Assembly (NCBI GenBank): GCA_017467745.1
Contig: JAFUKV010000214.1
Coordinates: 1 to 24,035, forward strand
Direction: 5' to 3'
Origin: Bacteroidaceae bacterium
GTDB lineage: Bacteria; Bacteroidota; Bacteroidia; Bacteroidales; CHK158-818
Length of the DNA: 24,035 nucleotides
Shown here: positions 16,367-24,035 of the stretch, in pieces
Layout: every line of letters begins with the position of its first letter
Numbering within the stretch: the stretch's first letter is position 1
The notes under the pieces: generated by a model
What the model saw: the letters and a program-made list of their open reading frames with translations, nothing else
What the model was told of the DNA's origin: nothing
The model's database searches: none
Position numbers and translations under genes: made by a program

Positions 16367-17299
16367 TTAATACGCCTGACGGTATTTATTTTCCGTTTCG
16401 TCTTCAATGATACTCAAATAACTCGTATAACGCGACTCGCTGATACGATGCTCTTCAATAGCTTTCAATACTGCGCATCCGGGTTCGTGACGATGCGTAC
16501 AATTATTAAACCGGCAATGTTGCGATTCTCTAAATATTTCCGGGAAGTAATGCGCCACCTCCTCCGTTTCAAAATCAATCGTTCCGAAACCTTTTACACC
16601 CGGCGTGTCAATAAGATACCCACCATCAGGTAATTCAAACATTTCCGAAAAGGTAGTCGTATGCATTCCCTTGTTATGAGAAACAGATATTGTTCCTGTT
16701 TTCAAATTCAATTCGGGAATAACAGCATTTATCAACGACGATTTTCCCACACCCGAGTTGCCGGCAATCAACGTTATTTTATCTTTCAATAATCGTTTGA
16801 CTGCATCTATCCCCTCTCCGTTTTTAACGGAAACCGGCAAACACTCATATCCTATGCTATCGTACAAATAGCATAATGCTTCAACGTACTCCCGCTCGTC
16901 CGAGTCGTACGCATCCATTTTATTTACAACAATTTTCACCGGAATACGATAAGCCTCTGCCGTCGCCAAAAAACGATCAATGAAAGTTGTGTTGGTTACC
17001 GGATAATTTACAGTAACTACCAATACCGCCATATCGAGATTAGCAGCCAATATATGCGACTCTTTCGATAAATTGGATGACTTTCTGATAATGTAATTTT
17101 TACGAGGTTCTATCTCTCGAATAAAGGCCGTACCGTCCTGATTCTTTTCAATCAATACATGGTCTCCTACCGCAATCGGATTGGTGCTTCGTATCCCTTT
17201 CAGCCGGAAAACGCCTTTGATTTTACATTCAATCAAAGACCCGTCGTCCGTTTTAACTTGATACCAACTGCCCGTATTTTTTACAACAACTCCTTTCAT
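16367..17299 (-). CDS. rsgA: Ribosome small subunit-dependent GTPase RsgA
   Basis: A 310-residue circularly permuted GTPase that checks late 30S subunit assembly. Seen: an N-terminal OB domain (about 1-65); G4 NKMD at 126-129, which precedes G1 GNSGVGKSS at 180-188; G3 DTPG at 231-234; and a C-terminal zinc site CxxxxCxHxxxxxC with C262, C267, H269 and C275. Length and motif order are those of RsgA/YjeQ. It lies 107 bases downstream of frr on the same strand. I see no perfect promoter in that gap; the nearest -7-like sequence on the minus strand, TAGCTTTT, has one mismatch. Confidence 0.96.
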   Translation of the reverse strand: MKGVVVKNTGSWYQVKTDDGSLIECKIKGVFRLKGIRSTNPIAVGDHVLIEKNQDGTAFIREIEPRKNYIIRKSSNLSKESHILAANLDMAVLVVTVNYPVTNTTFIDRFLATAEAYRIPVKIVVNKMDAYDSDEREYVEALCYLYDSIGYECLPVSVKNGEGIDAVKRLLKDKITLIAGNSGVGKSSLINAVIPELNLKTGTISVSHNKGMHTTTFSEMFELPDGGYLIDTPGVKGFGTIDFETEEVAHYFPEIFRESQHCRFNNCTHRHEPGCAVLKAIEEHRISESRYTSYLSIIEDETENKYRQAY

Positions 17300-17406
17300 T
17301 GCTTCTCTCTATTTAAAACAAGAAAAGCTAAAAACCCGCTTCGGATAAACCGCCTCGCACATTTTTATCCTTTCTCTATTATAATCCGAAAATAAATCGG
17401 AACACA

Positions 17407-17967
17407 TTACACTGTCAAAATTTCTTTTTCTTTTGCCGCAAAAACTTCATCAATACGTTTTACGTACTTATCATGCAATTTCTGAACCGAAGTTTCACCA
17501 TCTTTTTCAACATCTTCGGGCATGCCTTCTTTTATAGCTTTTTTTAATCCTTCAATGGCATCGCGACGTGCATTACGAACACTTACCTTTGCGTTTTCCG
17601 CTTCTTGCTTAGACTGTTTTACCAACGCCTTACGACGCTCTTCGGTCAAAGGCGGAATACCTAATCGAATAATTTCGCCGTTATTTTCGGGCGTAATACC
17701 AACTTCCGAATTCAATATCGCTTTTTCTATTTCACGCAACATCGGTTTTTCCCACGGCAAAATAGTTATAGTTCTCGCATCGGGCGTAGTTATTGTAGAA
17801 ACATTGCTAAGAGGAACCATACTTCCGTAATACTCTACCATAACCGCATCTAAAATACGTGCGCTTGCCTTACCTGCCCGAATATGAGCCAGTGCATCTT
17901 CTAAAAACTCGACAGCCATTTGCATTTTCTCTTCGGCTGCATTCAAATATGTCTTAACCTCTGCCAT
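17407..17967 (-). CDS. frr: Ribosome recycling factor
   Basis: A 186-residue RRF, which splits post-termination ribosomes together with EF-G. Seen: the long helical domain with AHIRAGKASARILD near the N-terminus, VEYYGSMVPLSNVSTI, the small beta domain with ARTITILPWEK, then IRLGIPPLTEERRKALVKQ and VRNARRDA in the C-terminal helices. Length is typical. A longer frame from 18024 is open, but a full promoter lies just upstream of the ATG at 17965-17967 and inside the extension, and RRF homology begins at MAEVKTYL. It lies downstream of pyrH with its own promoter. Confidence 0.96.
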   Translation of the reverse strand: MAEVKTYLNAAEEKMQMAVEFLEDALAHIRAGKASARILDAVMVEYYGSMVPLSNVSTITTPDARTITILPWEKPMLREIEKAILNSEVGITPENNGEIIRLGIPPLTEERRKALVKQSKQEAENAKVSVRNARRDAIEGLKKAIKEGMPEDVEKDGETSVQKLHDKYVKRIDEVFAAKEKEILTV

Positions 17968-18002
17968 AAATATATCTTGGGATAAATGTTTATATTCTAA
18001 AA

Positions 18003-18033
18003 CAAAAATAATTCTTTTTTGCAATTCTGCAAA
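18003..18033 (-). promoter_or_regulatory. Bacteroidota-type promoter of frr
   Basis: On the minus strand TTTG (18030-18033), a 19-base spacer and TATTTTTG (18003-18010) match both consensus boxes fully. Transcription would start about 30 bases before the frr ATG. The promoter sits in the short gap after pyrH, so frr need not depend on pyrH transcription. Confidence 0.7.
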
Positions 18034-18045
18034 ATATGCCTTTCT

Positions 18046-18756
18046 TTAATAAACCAACGTACCGATATTCTCGCCTGTCAATACTTTTTTAAGATTTCCC
18101 GGCGTATCCATATCGAAAACGATAATAGGCAAATTATTCTCTTTACACAACGTCGTGGCCGTAAGGTCCATTACCTTTAAACCACGCATATATATCTCGT
18201 CATACGAAATTTTATCGAACTTGACAGCCGAAGGGTCTTTTTCGGGATCTGCCGTATAAATACCATCTACACGAGTACCTTTCAGCATTACTTCCGCTTC
18301 GATTTCTATCCCCCGTAAAGCCGAACCCGTATCCGTAGTAAAAAACGGATTTCCCGTACCGCCGGAAATAATAGCTATTTCTCCGTTTTGCATAGCTTCA
18401 ATAGCTTTCCACTTACTATAATGCTCTCCGATAGGAAACATATTTACGGCTGTAAAAACCCGAGCCTGTTGACCGGCTGCAACTAATGCGGAACTAAGAG
18501 CCAACGAATTAATTACCGTTGCCAGCATTCCCATTTGATCGCCTTTTACCCGATCAAAACCTTTGGATGCCCCGCTCAAACCTCTAAAAATATTTCCGCC
18601 GCCGATAACAATGCCAATCTCTACGCCCAATGAAGCAATCTCTTTTATTTGAGAAGCATATTCTCCCAAACGCACTTCATCAATCCCGTATTGTTTCGAC
18701 CCCATAAGCGACTCACCGCTTAGCTTCAATAAAATTCTTTTATATTTCGATTCCAT
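18046..18756 (-). CDS. pyrH: UMP kinase
   Basis: A 236-residue bacterial UMP kinase of the amino acid kinase fold, making UDP from UMP and ATP in the cytoplasm. Seen: LLKLSGESL (9-17) and GGGNIFRG (52-59) for phosphate binding, DQMGMLATVINSLAL for the UMP side, the allosteric and nucleotide-binding block SGGTGNPFFTTDTGSALR, then GTRVDGIYTADPEKDP and LKVMDLTATTLC. The frame is open back to 18801, but the promoter overlaps that extension and homologues start at MESKYKRILLKL, so 18756 is chosen. It is first in the pyrH-frr-rsgA cluster and divergent from dnaE. Confidence 0.96.
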   Translation of the reverse strand: MESKYKRILLKLSGESLMGSKQYGIDEVRLGEYASQIKEIASLGVEIGIVIGGGNIFRGLSGASKGFDRVKGDQMGMLATVINSLALSSALVAAGQQARVFTAVNMFPIGEHYSKWKAIEAMQNGEIAIISGGTGNPFFTTDTGSALRGIEIEAEVMLKGTRVDGIYTADPEKDPSAVKFDKISYDEIYMRGLKVMDLTATTLCKENNLPIIVFDMDTPGNLKKVLTGENIGTLVY

Positions 18757-18776
18757 AAACAACTGCATATTTCCTG

Positions 18777-18809
18777 CAAAAATAACGATTTCAACACACA
18801 AAATACAAA
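18777..18809 (-). promoter_or_regulatory. Bacteroidota-type promoter of pyrH
   Basis: On the minus strand TTTG (18806-18809), a 21-base spacer and TATTTTTG (18777-18784) match both consensus boxes. Transcription would begin about 14 bases before the pyrH ATG at 18756. The plus-strand side of this 137-base divergent gap has only a weak dnaE candidate (TATCTTTC at 18847-18854, with TTTC 21 bases upstream). Confidence 0.65.
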
Positions 18810-18893
18810 TCGTTGAAAACTTTTCATATAGACATGCCGAAAGAACTATCTTTCGTTTGTACCTTTAAGGCATAAAAAAAATAACATATTTAT

Positions 18894-20411
18894 ATGCAAC
18901 CTTTCATACATCTACACGTACATACACAATACTCTATCTTAGACGGACAAGCATCCGTACCGGCCTTAGTAGACAAAGCTATTAAAGACGGCATGAAAAG
19001 TATTGCCATTACAGATCACGGGAATATGTTCGGTATCAAAGAATTTTTCAATTACGTAGAAAAGAAAAATTCTGATGTTAACAAAGAAATAAAATCTTTG
19101 AAAAAACAAATTTCCGCATTAACTGAATCCGGAACAAATCCGGAGGAACTGGAAGATTGCAAACAAAAATTAGATGCAGCCAAAGCAAAACTGTTTAAGC
19201 CCATTATCGGTTGTGAAATGTACGTGGCGCACAACCGCTTAACCGACAAAAACGGGAAACAAGACCAAAGCGGATACCACTTGGTAGTATTGGCAAAAAA
19301 TAAAAAAGGATATCATAATCTAATTAAATTAGTCTCGAAAGGATGGACAGAAGGGTTCTACATGCGTCCCCGAACAGACAAAGTAGAATTAGAGAAATAC
19401 CGCGAAGGATTGATTGTTTGTTCTGCTTGTTTAGGAGGTGAAATCCCTAAAAAAATAACCGCAGACCAATTAGAAGAGGCAGAAAAAGCGGTCTTGTGGT
19501 TTAAAGAAATGTTCGGCGAAGACTATTATTTAGAACTGCAACGCCATAAAGCAACCGTTTCACGAGCGAATCACGAAACATACCCCCTGCAAGAAACCGT
19601 TAATAAACAACTTATTCAATTAGCGAGAAAACATAATATAAAACTGATTTGTACCAACGACGTACATTTTGTTGACGAAGAGAATGCCGAAGCTCATGAT
19701 CGGTTGATTTGCCTCAGTACAGGTAAAGACCTCGACGATCCGAAACGGATGCTATACACCAAACAAGAATGGATGAAAACGCAAGCCGAAATGAACGAGA
19801 TATTCGCAGACATTCCGGAAGCTCTTTCAAACACCCTTGAAATTGCCGAAAAAGTTGAATTTTATTCCATCAATCACGGTCCTATCATGCCGGTATATCC
19901 CATCCCCGAAACATTTGGAACAGAAGATTCATACCGACAGAAATATACCGTAGATGACTTAAAAGCAGAATTCGGGAATAAATTCGATACACTTGGAGGC
20001 GCGGAAAAATTATATCGTATCAAACTCGAAGGCGATTACTTACGCGAGCTTACTATGGAAGGCGCCAAGGAACGCTGGGGCGAAATGAACGAGGTACAAA
20101 AAGAACGAATAGATTTCGAATTGGATACAATCATAAAAATGGGATTCCCGGGATATTTTTTGATTGTACAAGACTTTATTTCCGCAGCACGGAAAATGGG
20201 TGTATCCGTAGGGCCGGGACGTGGCTCCGCCGCAGGCTCTGCCGTAGCGTATTGCTTAAAAATTACCCAAATAGACCCAATTGAATATGACTTGCTGTTC
20301 GAGCGTTTTCTAAACCCCGATCGTATCTCCCTGCCCGATATAGATATAGACTTCGATGACGATGGACGTGGAGAAGTTCTCCGGTGGGTTACCGAAAAAA
20401 TACGGTTATGA
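18894..20411 (+). CDS. dnaE: DNA polymerase III alpha subunit, N-terminal part (frameshifted)
   Basis: The first 505 codons of dnaE, the replicative polymerase subunit. Seen: the PHP domain from the start (HLHVHT at 6-11, ITDHGNMFG near 40); a charged insert at about 55-100 (NKEIKSLKKQ and following), rich in Lys and Glu; IIGCEMYVAHNR; the polymerase palm entry GPGRGSAAGSAVAYC from about 440; and PDIDIDFDDDGRGE from 481, with the two catalytic aspartates D482 and D484 (equivalent to E. coli D401 and D403). The frame then leaves the family: after WVTEK it reads IRL and stops at 20409-20411. Family sequence resumes in the +1 frame as YGYEKVAHI. One extra A in the run at 20395-20400 explains this. 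With it removed, a 1253-residue DnaE of normal length results. dnaE is expected to be essential, so a sequencing error is the simplest reading. Confidence 0.93.
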   Translation: MQPFIHLHVHTQYSILDGQASVPALVDKAIKDGMKSIAITDHGNMFGIKEFFNYVEKKNSDVNKEIKSLKKQISALTESGTNPEELEDCKQKLDAAKAKLFKPIIGCEMYVAHNRLTDKNGKQDQSGYHLVVLAKNKKGYHNLIKLVSKGWTEGFYMRPRTDKVELEKYREGLIVCSACLGGEIPKKITADQLEEAEKAVLWFKEMFGEDYYLELQRHKATVSRANHETYPLQETVNKQLIQLARKHNIKLICTNDVHFVDEENAEAHDRLICLSTGKDLDDPKRMLYTKQEWMKTQAEMNEIFADIPEALSNTLEIAEKVEFYSINHGPIMPVYPIPETFGTEDSYRQKYTVDDLKAEFGNKFDTLGGAEKLYRIKLEGDYLRELTMEGAKERWGEMNEVQKERIDFELDTIIKMGFPGYFLIVQDFISAARKMGVSVGPGRGSAAGSAVAYCLKITQIDPIEYDLLFERFLNPDRISLPDIDIDFDDDGRGEVLRWVTEKIRL

Positions 20412-22656
20412 AAAAGTAGCGCATATCATTACCTACGGAACAATGGCTACGAAAATGTCCATCAAAGACGTGGCGCGCGTACAAAAGGTATCTCTATCCG
20501 AGTCGGACAGACTGACAAAACTCATTCCCGACAGACTGCCCGAAGTCAATGGCAGTTCACCCAAAATCAACTTAAAAAACTGTATCGCTGCCGTACCCGA
20601 ATTACAACAGGCATGCGAATCGCCCGACATATTGATACGAGACACTATGAAATATGCCCAAATGCTCGAAGGCAACGTTCGAGGAACAGGCGTACATGCG
20701 TGCGGCGTAATCATAGGCCGAGACGATATTACCGACTGGGTTCCCGTCAGTACGGCGGACGATAAAGAAACAGGCGAGAAAATGCTCGTTACCCAATATG
20801 AAGGCTCCGTTATTGAAGACACGGGGTTGATAAAAATGGACTTTTTGGGCTTAAAAACCCTCTCTATCATAAAAGAGGCTATCGACAATATCCGCCAAAC
20901 AACCGGAAAAGAAATAGACATAGACAACATCTCCATAAAAGACTCGAAAACCTACCAACTATACAGCGAAGGACGTACCACCGGCACGTTCCAATTTGAA
21001 TCGGCCGGCATGCAAAAATACCTGAGAGAATTGCAACCCTCTACATTCGAAGACTTGATTGCCATGAACGCCCTTTACCGACCGGGACCTATGGCATACA
21101 TTCCCCAATTCATCGCACGTAAACACGGCCGCGAACCCATTACATACGATATTCCCGAAATGGAAACATACCTGAAAGATACTTACGGAATCACCGTATA
21201 TCAAGAACAGGTCATGCTTCTTTCCCGTTTATTAGGAGGGTTCACACGCGGAGAATCGGATGCGTTACGAAAAGCGATGGGTAAAAAAATCCGGGCGAAA
21301 CTGGACGAAATGAAGCCCAAATTTATAAACGGAGCTATTGAAAAAGGGCATAAAAAAGAAACGCTCGAAAAAATATGGTCAGACTGGGAAGATTTCGCCA
21401 AATACGCATTCAACAAATCGCACGCCACTTGTTACTCTTGGGTAGCATATCAAACAGCTTATTTAAAAGCCAACTATCCCTCGGAATACATGGCTGCCGT
21501 ATTAAGCCGAAACATTTCGAACATCACGGAAATCACAAAATTCATGGATGAATGCAAAGCCATGAAGATTCAAGTTTTAGGACCCGATATAAACGAAAGT
21601 TTGTTGAAATTCTCTGTAAACAAAAACAAAGATATCCGTTTCGGTTTAGGCGCAATAAAAGGCGTAGGCGAAGCTGCCGTACAAAGTATCATACAAGAAC
21701 GGAAAAACGGTCCGTACAAAGATATATTCGATTTTGTAGAACGAGTAAACCTGTCGGCATGTAATAAAAAAAACATAGAATCTCTGGCCATAGCCGGAGC
21801 TTTCGATGCTTTTGGAAACATCCGCAGGGAACAATTTCTTGCCGAAAACACAAAAGGAGAATCCTTTTTAGACACCCTTGTACGTTATGGTAATAAACAT
21901 CAATTAGATAAAGCCACCCAAAGCAACTCCCTTTTCGGAGATAGTGTAGAAATAGCTATCGCAAAACCCGAAATCCCCGCTGCTGAGAATTGGACAGATT
22001 TAGAGCGCCTCGACAAAGAACGCGATTTAGTAGGCATCTATCTTTCCGCGCATCCGTTAGACGAATATGCCATTGCGTTGGAATACGGTTGCAACACCCG
22101 AATGACAGAAATGAACGATAAATCTTCGTTATTAGGCCGAGACATCGTTATCGGCGGCATTGTTACCGGATTTAGAGAAGGAATGGGCAGAAACGGACGT
22201 CCATACGGCTTCTTGAAAATGGAAGACTATTCCGGCACAGCAGAAATCGCCCTTTTCGGAGAAGACTTTATAAACTATCGCAAATACGGATACAATGGGA
22301 TGTATTTACTTATCAAAGGAAAATTTCAACCCCGCCGTTTCAACGAAAACGAATTCGATTTCAAAATAAACTCGATAGATATGCTTCCAGATATAAAAGA
22401 TAAACTAATTGAAAACATAACCATATCTATTCCGTTAACAAATGTACACGCAGGGACAATAGATACATTAAAAACATTCCTGAAACATCGCGAAACATCT
22501 AAAACAGAGCTATTTTTTGAAGTTTACGATGATGAAGAAAATTTTAAGGTCAACCTATTCGCCCGTCCTTACCGAGTAGATGTAGATAAAGATTTGATCG
22601 ATTTTCTAAAAGAAAACGACGATATCGGTTTTAAAATAAACAGTAAATATAATTGA
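20356..22656 (+). CDS. dnaE: DNA polymerase III alpha subunit, C-terminal part (frameshifted)
   Basis: The rest of dnaE, in the +1 frame relative to the first part. An ATG opens this frame at 20356, but the first 15 codons are the out-of-frame reading of the upstream part; true DnaE sequence starts at 20401 (YGYEKVAHIITYG). Seen: MDFLGLKTL with the third catalytic aspartate at 20839-20841 (equivalent to E. coli D555; D649 in the repaired protein); fingers region LYRPGPMAYIPQFI, GITVYQEQVM and KAMGKKIRAKL; KYAFNKSHATCYS; the helix-hairpin-helix region FGLGAIKGVGEAAVQSI; and an OB domain from about residue 1083 of the repaired protein (GFREGMGRNGRPYGF). On its own this fragment lacks PHP and two of three catalytic aspartates. 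The stop is 54 bases before trxA. Confidence 0.93.
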   Translation: MTMDVEKFSGGLPKKYGYEKVAHIITYGTMATKMSIKDVARVQKVSLSESDRLTKLIPDRLPEVNGSSPKINLKNCIAAVPELQQACESPDILIRDTMKYAQMLEGNVRGTGVHACGVIIGRDDITDWVPVSTADDKETGEKMLVTQYEGSVIEDTGLIKMDFLGLKTLSIIKEAIDNIRQTTGKEIDIDNISIKDSKTYQLYSEGRTTGTFQFESAGMQKYLRELQPSTFEDLIAMNALYRPGPMAYIPQFIARKHGREPITYDIPEMETYLKDTYGITVYQEQVMLLSRLLGGFTRGESDALRKAMGKKIRAKLDEMKPKFINGAIEKGHKKETLEKIWSDWEDFAKYAFNKSHATCYSWVAYQTAYLKANYPSEYMAAVLSRNISNITEITKFMDECKAMKIQVLGPDINESLLKFSVNKNKDIRFGLGAIKGVGEAAVQSIIQERKNGPYKDIFDFVERVNLSACNKKNIESLAIAGAFDAFGNIRREQFLAENTKGESFLDTLVRYGNKHQLDKATQSNSLFGDSVEIAIAKPEIPAAENWTDLERLDKERDLVGIYLSAHPLDEYAIALEYGCNTRMTEMNDKSSLLGRDIVIGGIVTGFREGMGRNGRPYGFLKMEDYSGTAEIALFGEDFINYRKYGYNGMYLLIKGKFQPRRFNENEFDFKINSIDMLPDIKDKLIENITISIPLTNVHAGTIDTLKTFLKHRETSKTELFFEVYDDEENFKVNLFARPYRVDVDKDLIDFLKENDDIGFKINSKYN
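20395..20400 (+). other. A6 run: frameshift point in dnaE
   Basis: The run reads GAA AAA ATA in the upstream frame; five A would give GAA AAA TAC and keep the family sequence TEKYGYEK. The frame is restored by losing one A. A homopolymer sequencing error fits best. A +1 ribosomal slip of Lys-tRNA from AAA to the overlapping AAA, or polymerase slippage on the run, would also restore it, but a six-base run is short for strong slippage. Confidence 0.85.
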
Positions 22657-22682
22657 CCATAAATACGAATTTACTACCTTTG
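22652..22682 (+). promoter_or_regulatory. Bacteroidota-type promoter of trxA
   Basis: ATTG (22652-22655, three of four -33 bases), a 19-base spacer and TACCTTTG (22675-22682, full -7 match) lie between the dnaE stop and the trxA ATG. The leader would be about 22 bases. The -33 box overlaps the dnaE stop codon. Confidence 0.6.
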
Positions 22683-22710
22683 TCCATCATAATTTTAAAA
22701 TTTATTTTTC

Positions 22711-23025
22711 ATGGCATTAGAAATTACTGATAAAAACGCTCAGGAATTAATAGCTTCAGGAAAACCTGTTGTTATTGATTTATGGGCTCCTTGGTGCGGC
22801 CCATGTAGAATGGTAGCTCCCATTATTGAAGAACTCGCCACCGAATACGATGGTAGAGCCATAATAGGGAAATATAACGTTGATGAGGAATCCGACCTAA
22901 GTACGGAATACAGCGTACGGAATATACCTACAATACTCTTCTTCAAAGAAGGGAAATTAGTAGATAAACAAGTTGGAGCATCACCTAAAACAACAATAGA
23001 AGATCGAATCAAAGCGCTTTTATAA
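22711..23025 (+). CDS. trxA: Thioredoxin
   Basis: A 104-residue classical thioredoxin without a signal peptide, so cytoplasmic. It is a dithiol-disulfide reductase that supplies electrons to ribonucleotide reductase and other enzymes. Seen: the active site WAPWCGPCRM with redox cysteines C29 and C32, the conserved Asp in VVIDLWAP (D23), and the cis-proline loop NIPTILFF, followed by the final helix. It has its own promoter after dnaE. The DUF805 gene begins 20 bases downstream and may be co-transcribed. Confidence 0.95.
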   Translation: MALEITDKNAQELIASGKPVVIDLWAPWCGPCRMVAPIIEELATEYDGRAIIGKYNVDEESDLSTEYSVRNIPTILFFKEGKLVDKQVGASPKTTIEDRIKALL

Positions 23026-23045
23026 ACATATAACAATACAAATTT

Positions 23046-23426
23046 ATGAAAGAATATTTTATTTCAATTCTAAAAAACCATTATTGCGATTTTAAAGGAA
23101 GGGCAAGAAGAAAAGAATTCTGGATGTTTACATTATGGTGTTTCTTAATAGCTTTAGCTACTGCTATTATTGACATCATTTTAGGATTTCAAGGAGGAGG
23201 TCCGTTTACTTTATTATTTGCTTTGGCTCTCATTTTGCCAAGTTTAGGTTTAACTGTTCGTCGTTTACACGACATAAATTATTCCGGATGGTGGTATTTC
23301 ATCTCTTTCATTCCCCTAATAGGAGGTCTTATCCTTCTATATTTCACCATAAAAGAAGGAGACAAAGGTCCCAATCAATACGGTCCGGATCCCAAAGCAG
23401 AACCTACACCTGAACAACAAGCATAA
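23046..23426 (+). CDS. DUF805 inner membrane protein
   Basis: A 126-residue small membrane protein of family DUF805 (E. coli YhaH/YhaI type). Seen: the N-terminal soluble motif FKGRARRKEFWMF (about 16-28), hydrophobic segments at about 28-48, 53-69 and 82-101, the conserved VRRLHDINYSGWW (about 71-83), and the C-terminal motif KGPNQYGPDP. The function of the family is unknown. It follows trxA by 20 bases and is followed by a long hairpin, so trxA-DUF805 is probably one transcript. Confidence 0.88.
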   Translation: MKEYFISILKNHYCDFKGRARRKEFWMFTLWCFLIALATAIIDIILGFQGGGPFTLLFALALILPSLGLTVRRLHDINYSGWWYFISFIPLIGGLILLYFTIKEGDKGPNQYGPDPKAEPTPEQQA

Positions 23427-23488
23427 AAAATAATTTTTACAAAGACTAATCCTAAATAATCATTACAGTTATTAGGGCAACAATAGAA

Positions 23489-23526
23489 CAAACGAGGATG
23501 TGTCATAATTGGCATATCCTCGTTTG
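23489..23526 (+). terminator. Terminator-like hairpin after the DUF805 gene
   Basis: A 14-bp stem with one G-T pair (CAAACGAGGATGTG with CATATCCTCGTTTG) encloses a ten-base loop and is followed by CTTTATTGTTTTTT. It is the only strong hairpin after the DUF805 stop and likely ends the trxA-DUF805 transcript. The T tract is interrupted at first, so efficiency is uncertain. Confidence 0.6.
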
Positions 23527-24035
23527 CTTTATTGTTTTTTATTCTTTCTAAATCCCCTATAAATTATATATAATAGTATTTGTTCTAAAACTATTATACT
23601 TATCTTACGCCTCATTTTCAGCAAAGGTAGACTCAGATTTTCAAGCAAAAGCTACTGTTTATCCTTTCTCTTATGACACTTACAAAAATCATAGAATTAT
23701 GACATAGATTCAACAAGCTAATGTACATCTAAATAATATTATACTCCACAGCCTGAGTGGTGCATCAAAGATTACTCTTCGTATAATTGGTTACAATTAG
23801 CCATTATTTATTTAAATATCCAATAAACAAGAAAGATATCATTCTTTATAAATCCGATTTTATGATATAAAATAGTGTGTGTATGAGATGCTCTGGGGAT
23901 TGTTTACTTGGCTTGGTTTTTTTTAGGATTGGATGATGTTTGTTTGTGCGGTATGGTATAGCTGGAGGGGACTTGGGGGTTGTTTTTGTGTTTTTGTGTG
24001 GTGGGTATGAGGGTGTGTGGGGGTGTTAAATAAAC
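23527..24035. other. Gene-free end: A+T-rich, then G/T-rich
   Basis: I see no credible gene here. 23527-23870 is A+T-rich, with stops in all frames at short spacing and only chance-level inverted repeats (for example TAATTG-GTTA-CAATTA at 23784-23799). From about 23880 to the end the plus strand is nearly free of C and low in A, with runs such as GGGGGTTG and TTTTTGTG. The longest ATG frame in that part is about 25 codons and is not convincing. Confidence 0.6.

Noticed and set aside
20356..20400. Independent start of a second DnaE-fragment protein at the ATG at 20356
   Set aside because: The first 15 codons are an out-of-frame reading of conserved upstream dnaE sequence, so the ATG is incidental.
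23489..23720. Insertion sequence ends (TGTCATAATT occurs at 23501 and in inverted form near 23696)
   Set aside because: The matching stretch is about ten bases, there is no transposase frame between or beside the copies, and the hairpin is explained as a terminator.
23880..24035. Short hydrophobic frames in the G/T-rich end as small proteins
   Set aside because: They have 25 codons or fewer, arise from simple sequence, and have no promoter or start context.
1..24035. CRISPR arrays, tRNA or rRNA genes, prophage genes, toxin-antitoxin pairs
   Set aside because: I saw no regularly spaced repeats, no tRNA cloverleaf or rRNA sequence, and no phage structural or addiction genes.

Overview
The window is a chromosomal piece of a member of the Bacteroidota, most likely order Bacteroidales. 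The evidence is the gene content (gldH, an iron-sulfur ricT homologue, DUF3810, a surface-type lipoprotein with acidic residues after the lipid cysteine, the rny/zapA pair), the A+T-rich composition, the general lack of Shine-Dalgarno sites, and repeated matches to the Bacteroidota promoter TTTG-N19..21-TAnnTTTG. I cannot name the genus.

Layout. 1-2465 (+): the 3' part of an LtaS-like sulfatase-fold transferase, then a MACPF-domain lipoprotein 28 bases downstream. 2534-4895 (-): a DUF3810 membrane protein carrying HEVAH and, upstream of it, a membrane-anchored family 2 glycosyltransferase. 5052-10123 (+): an RsmF-type rRNA methyltransferase, a eukaryote-like glycogen branching enzyme, and an exported GH30 glycosidase of visibly higher G+C. 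10348-14484 (-): two units, ricT-gldH (overlapping genes) and, upstream, a coiled-coil ZapB-like gene-zapA-rny, with intrinsic terminators after zapA and after rny. 14702-16363 (+): a B12-binding-type radical SAM protein. 16367-18756 (-): rsgA, frr and pyrH. 18894-23426 (+): dnaE, trxA and a DUF805 membrane protein. 23427-24035 holds a terminator-like hairpin and then no recognisable gene; its last ~150 bases are strikingly rich in G and T.

Functional themes. Much of the window is housekeeping: replication (dnaE), nucleotide supply (pyrH), ribosome recycling and maturation (frr, rsgA, rsmF), mRNA turnover (rny, possibly with ricT), division (zapA and its coiled-coil neighbour) and redox (trxA). 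The accessory part is the envelope and carbohydrate section in the first 10 kb.

Main points for a second look: (1) dnaE is split by one extra base in an A6 run at 20395-20400, so the catalytic aspartates lie in two frames; (2) a MACPF pore-former-type lipoprotein sits behind an LtaS-like surface-modifying enzyme; (3) ricT neighbours rny, whose products interact in Bacillus subtilis; (4) a terminator lies between zapA and rny with no obvious rny promoter after it; (5) the GH30 gene and the debris behind it look acquired; (6) the G/T-rich end may be an assembly artefact. I found no system that I can call clearly new.
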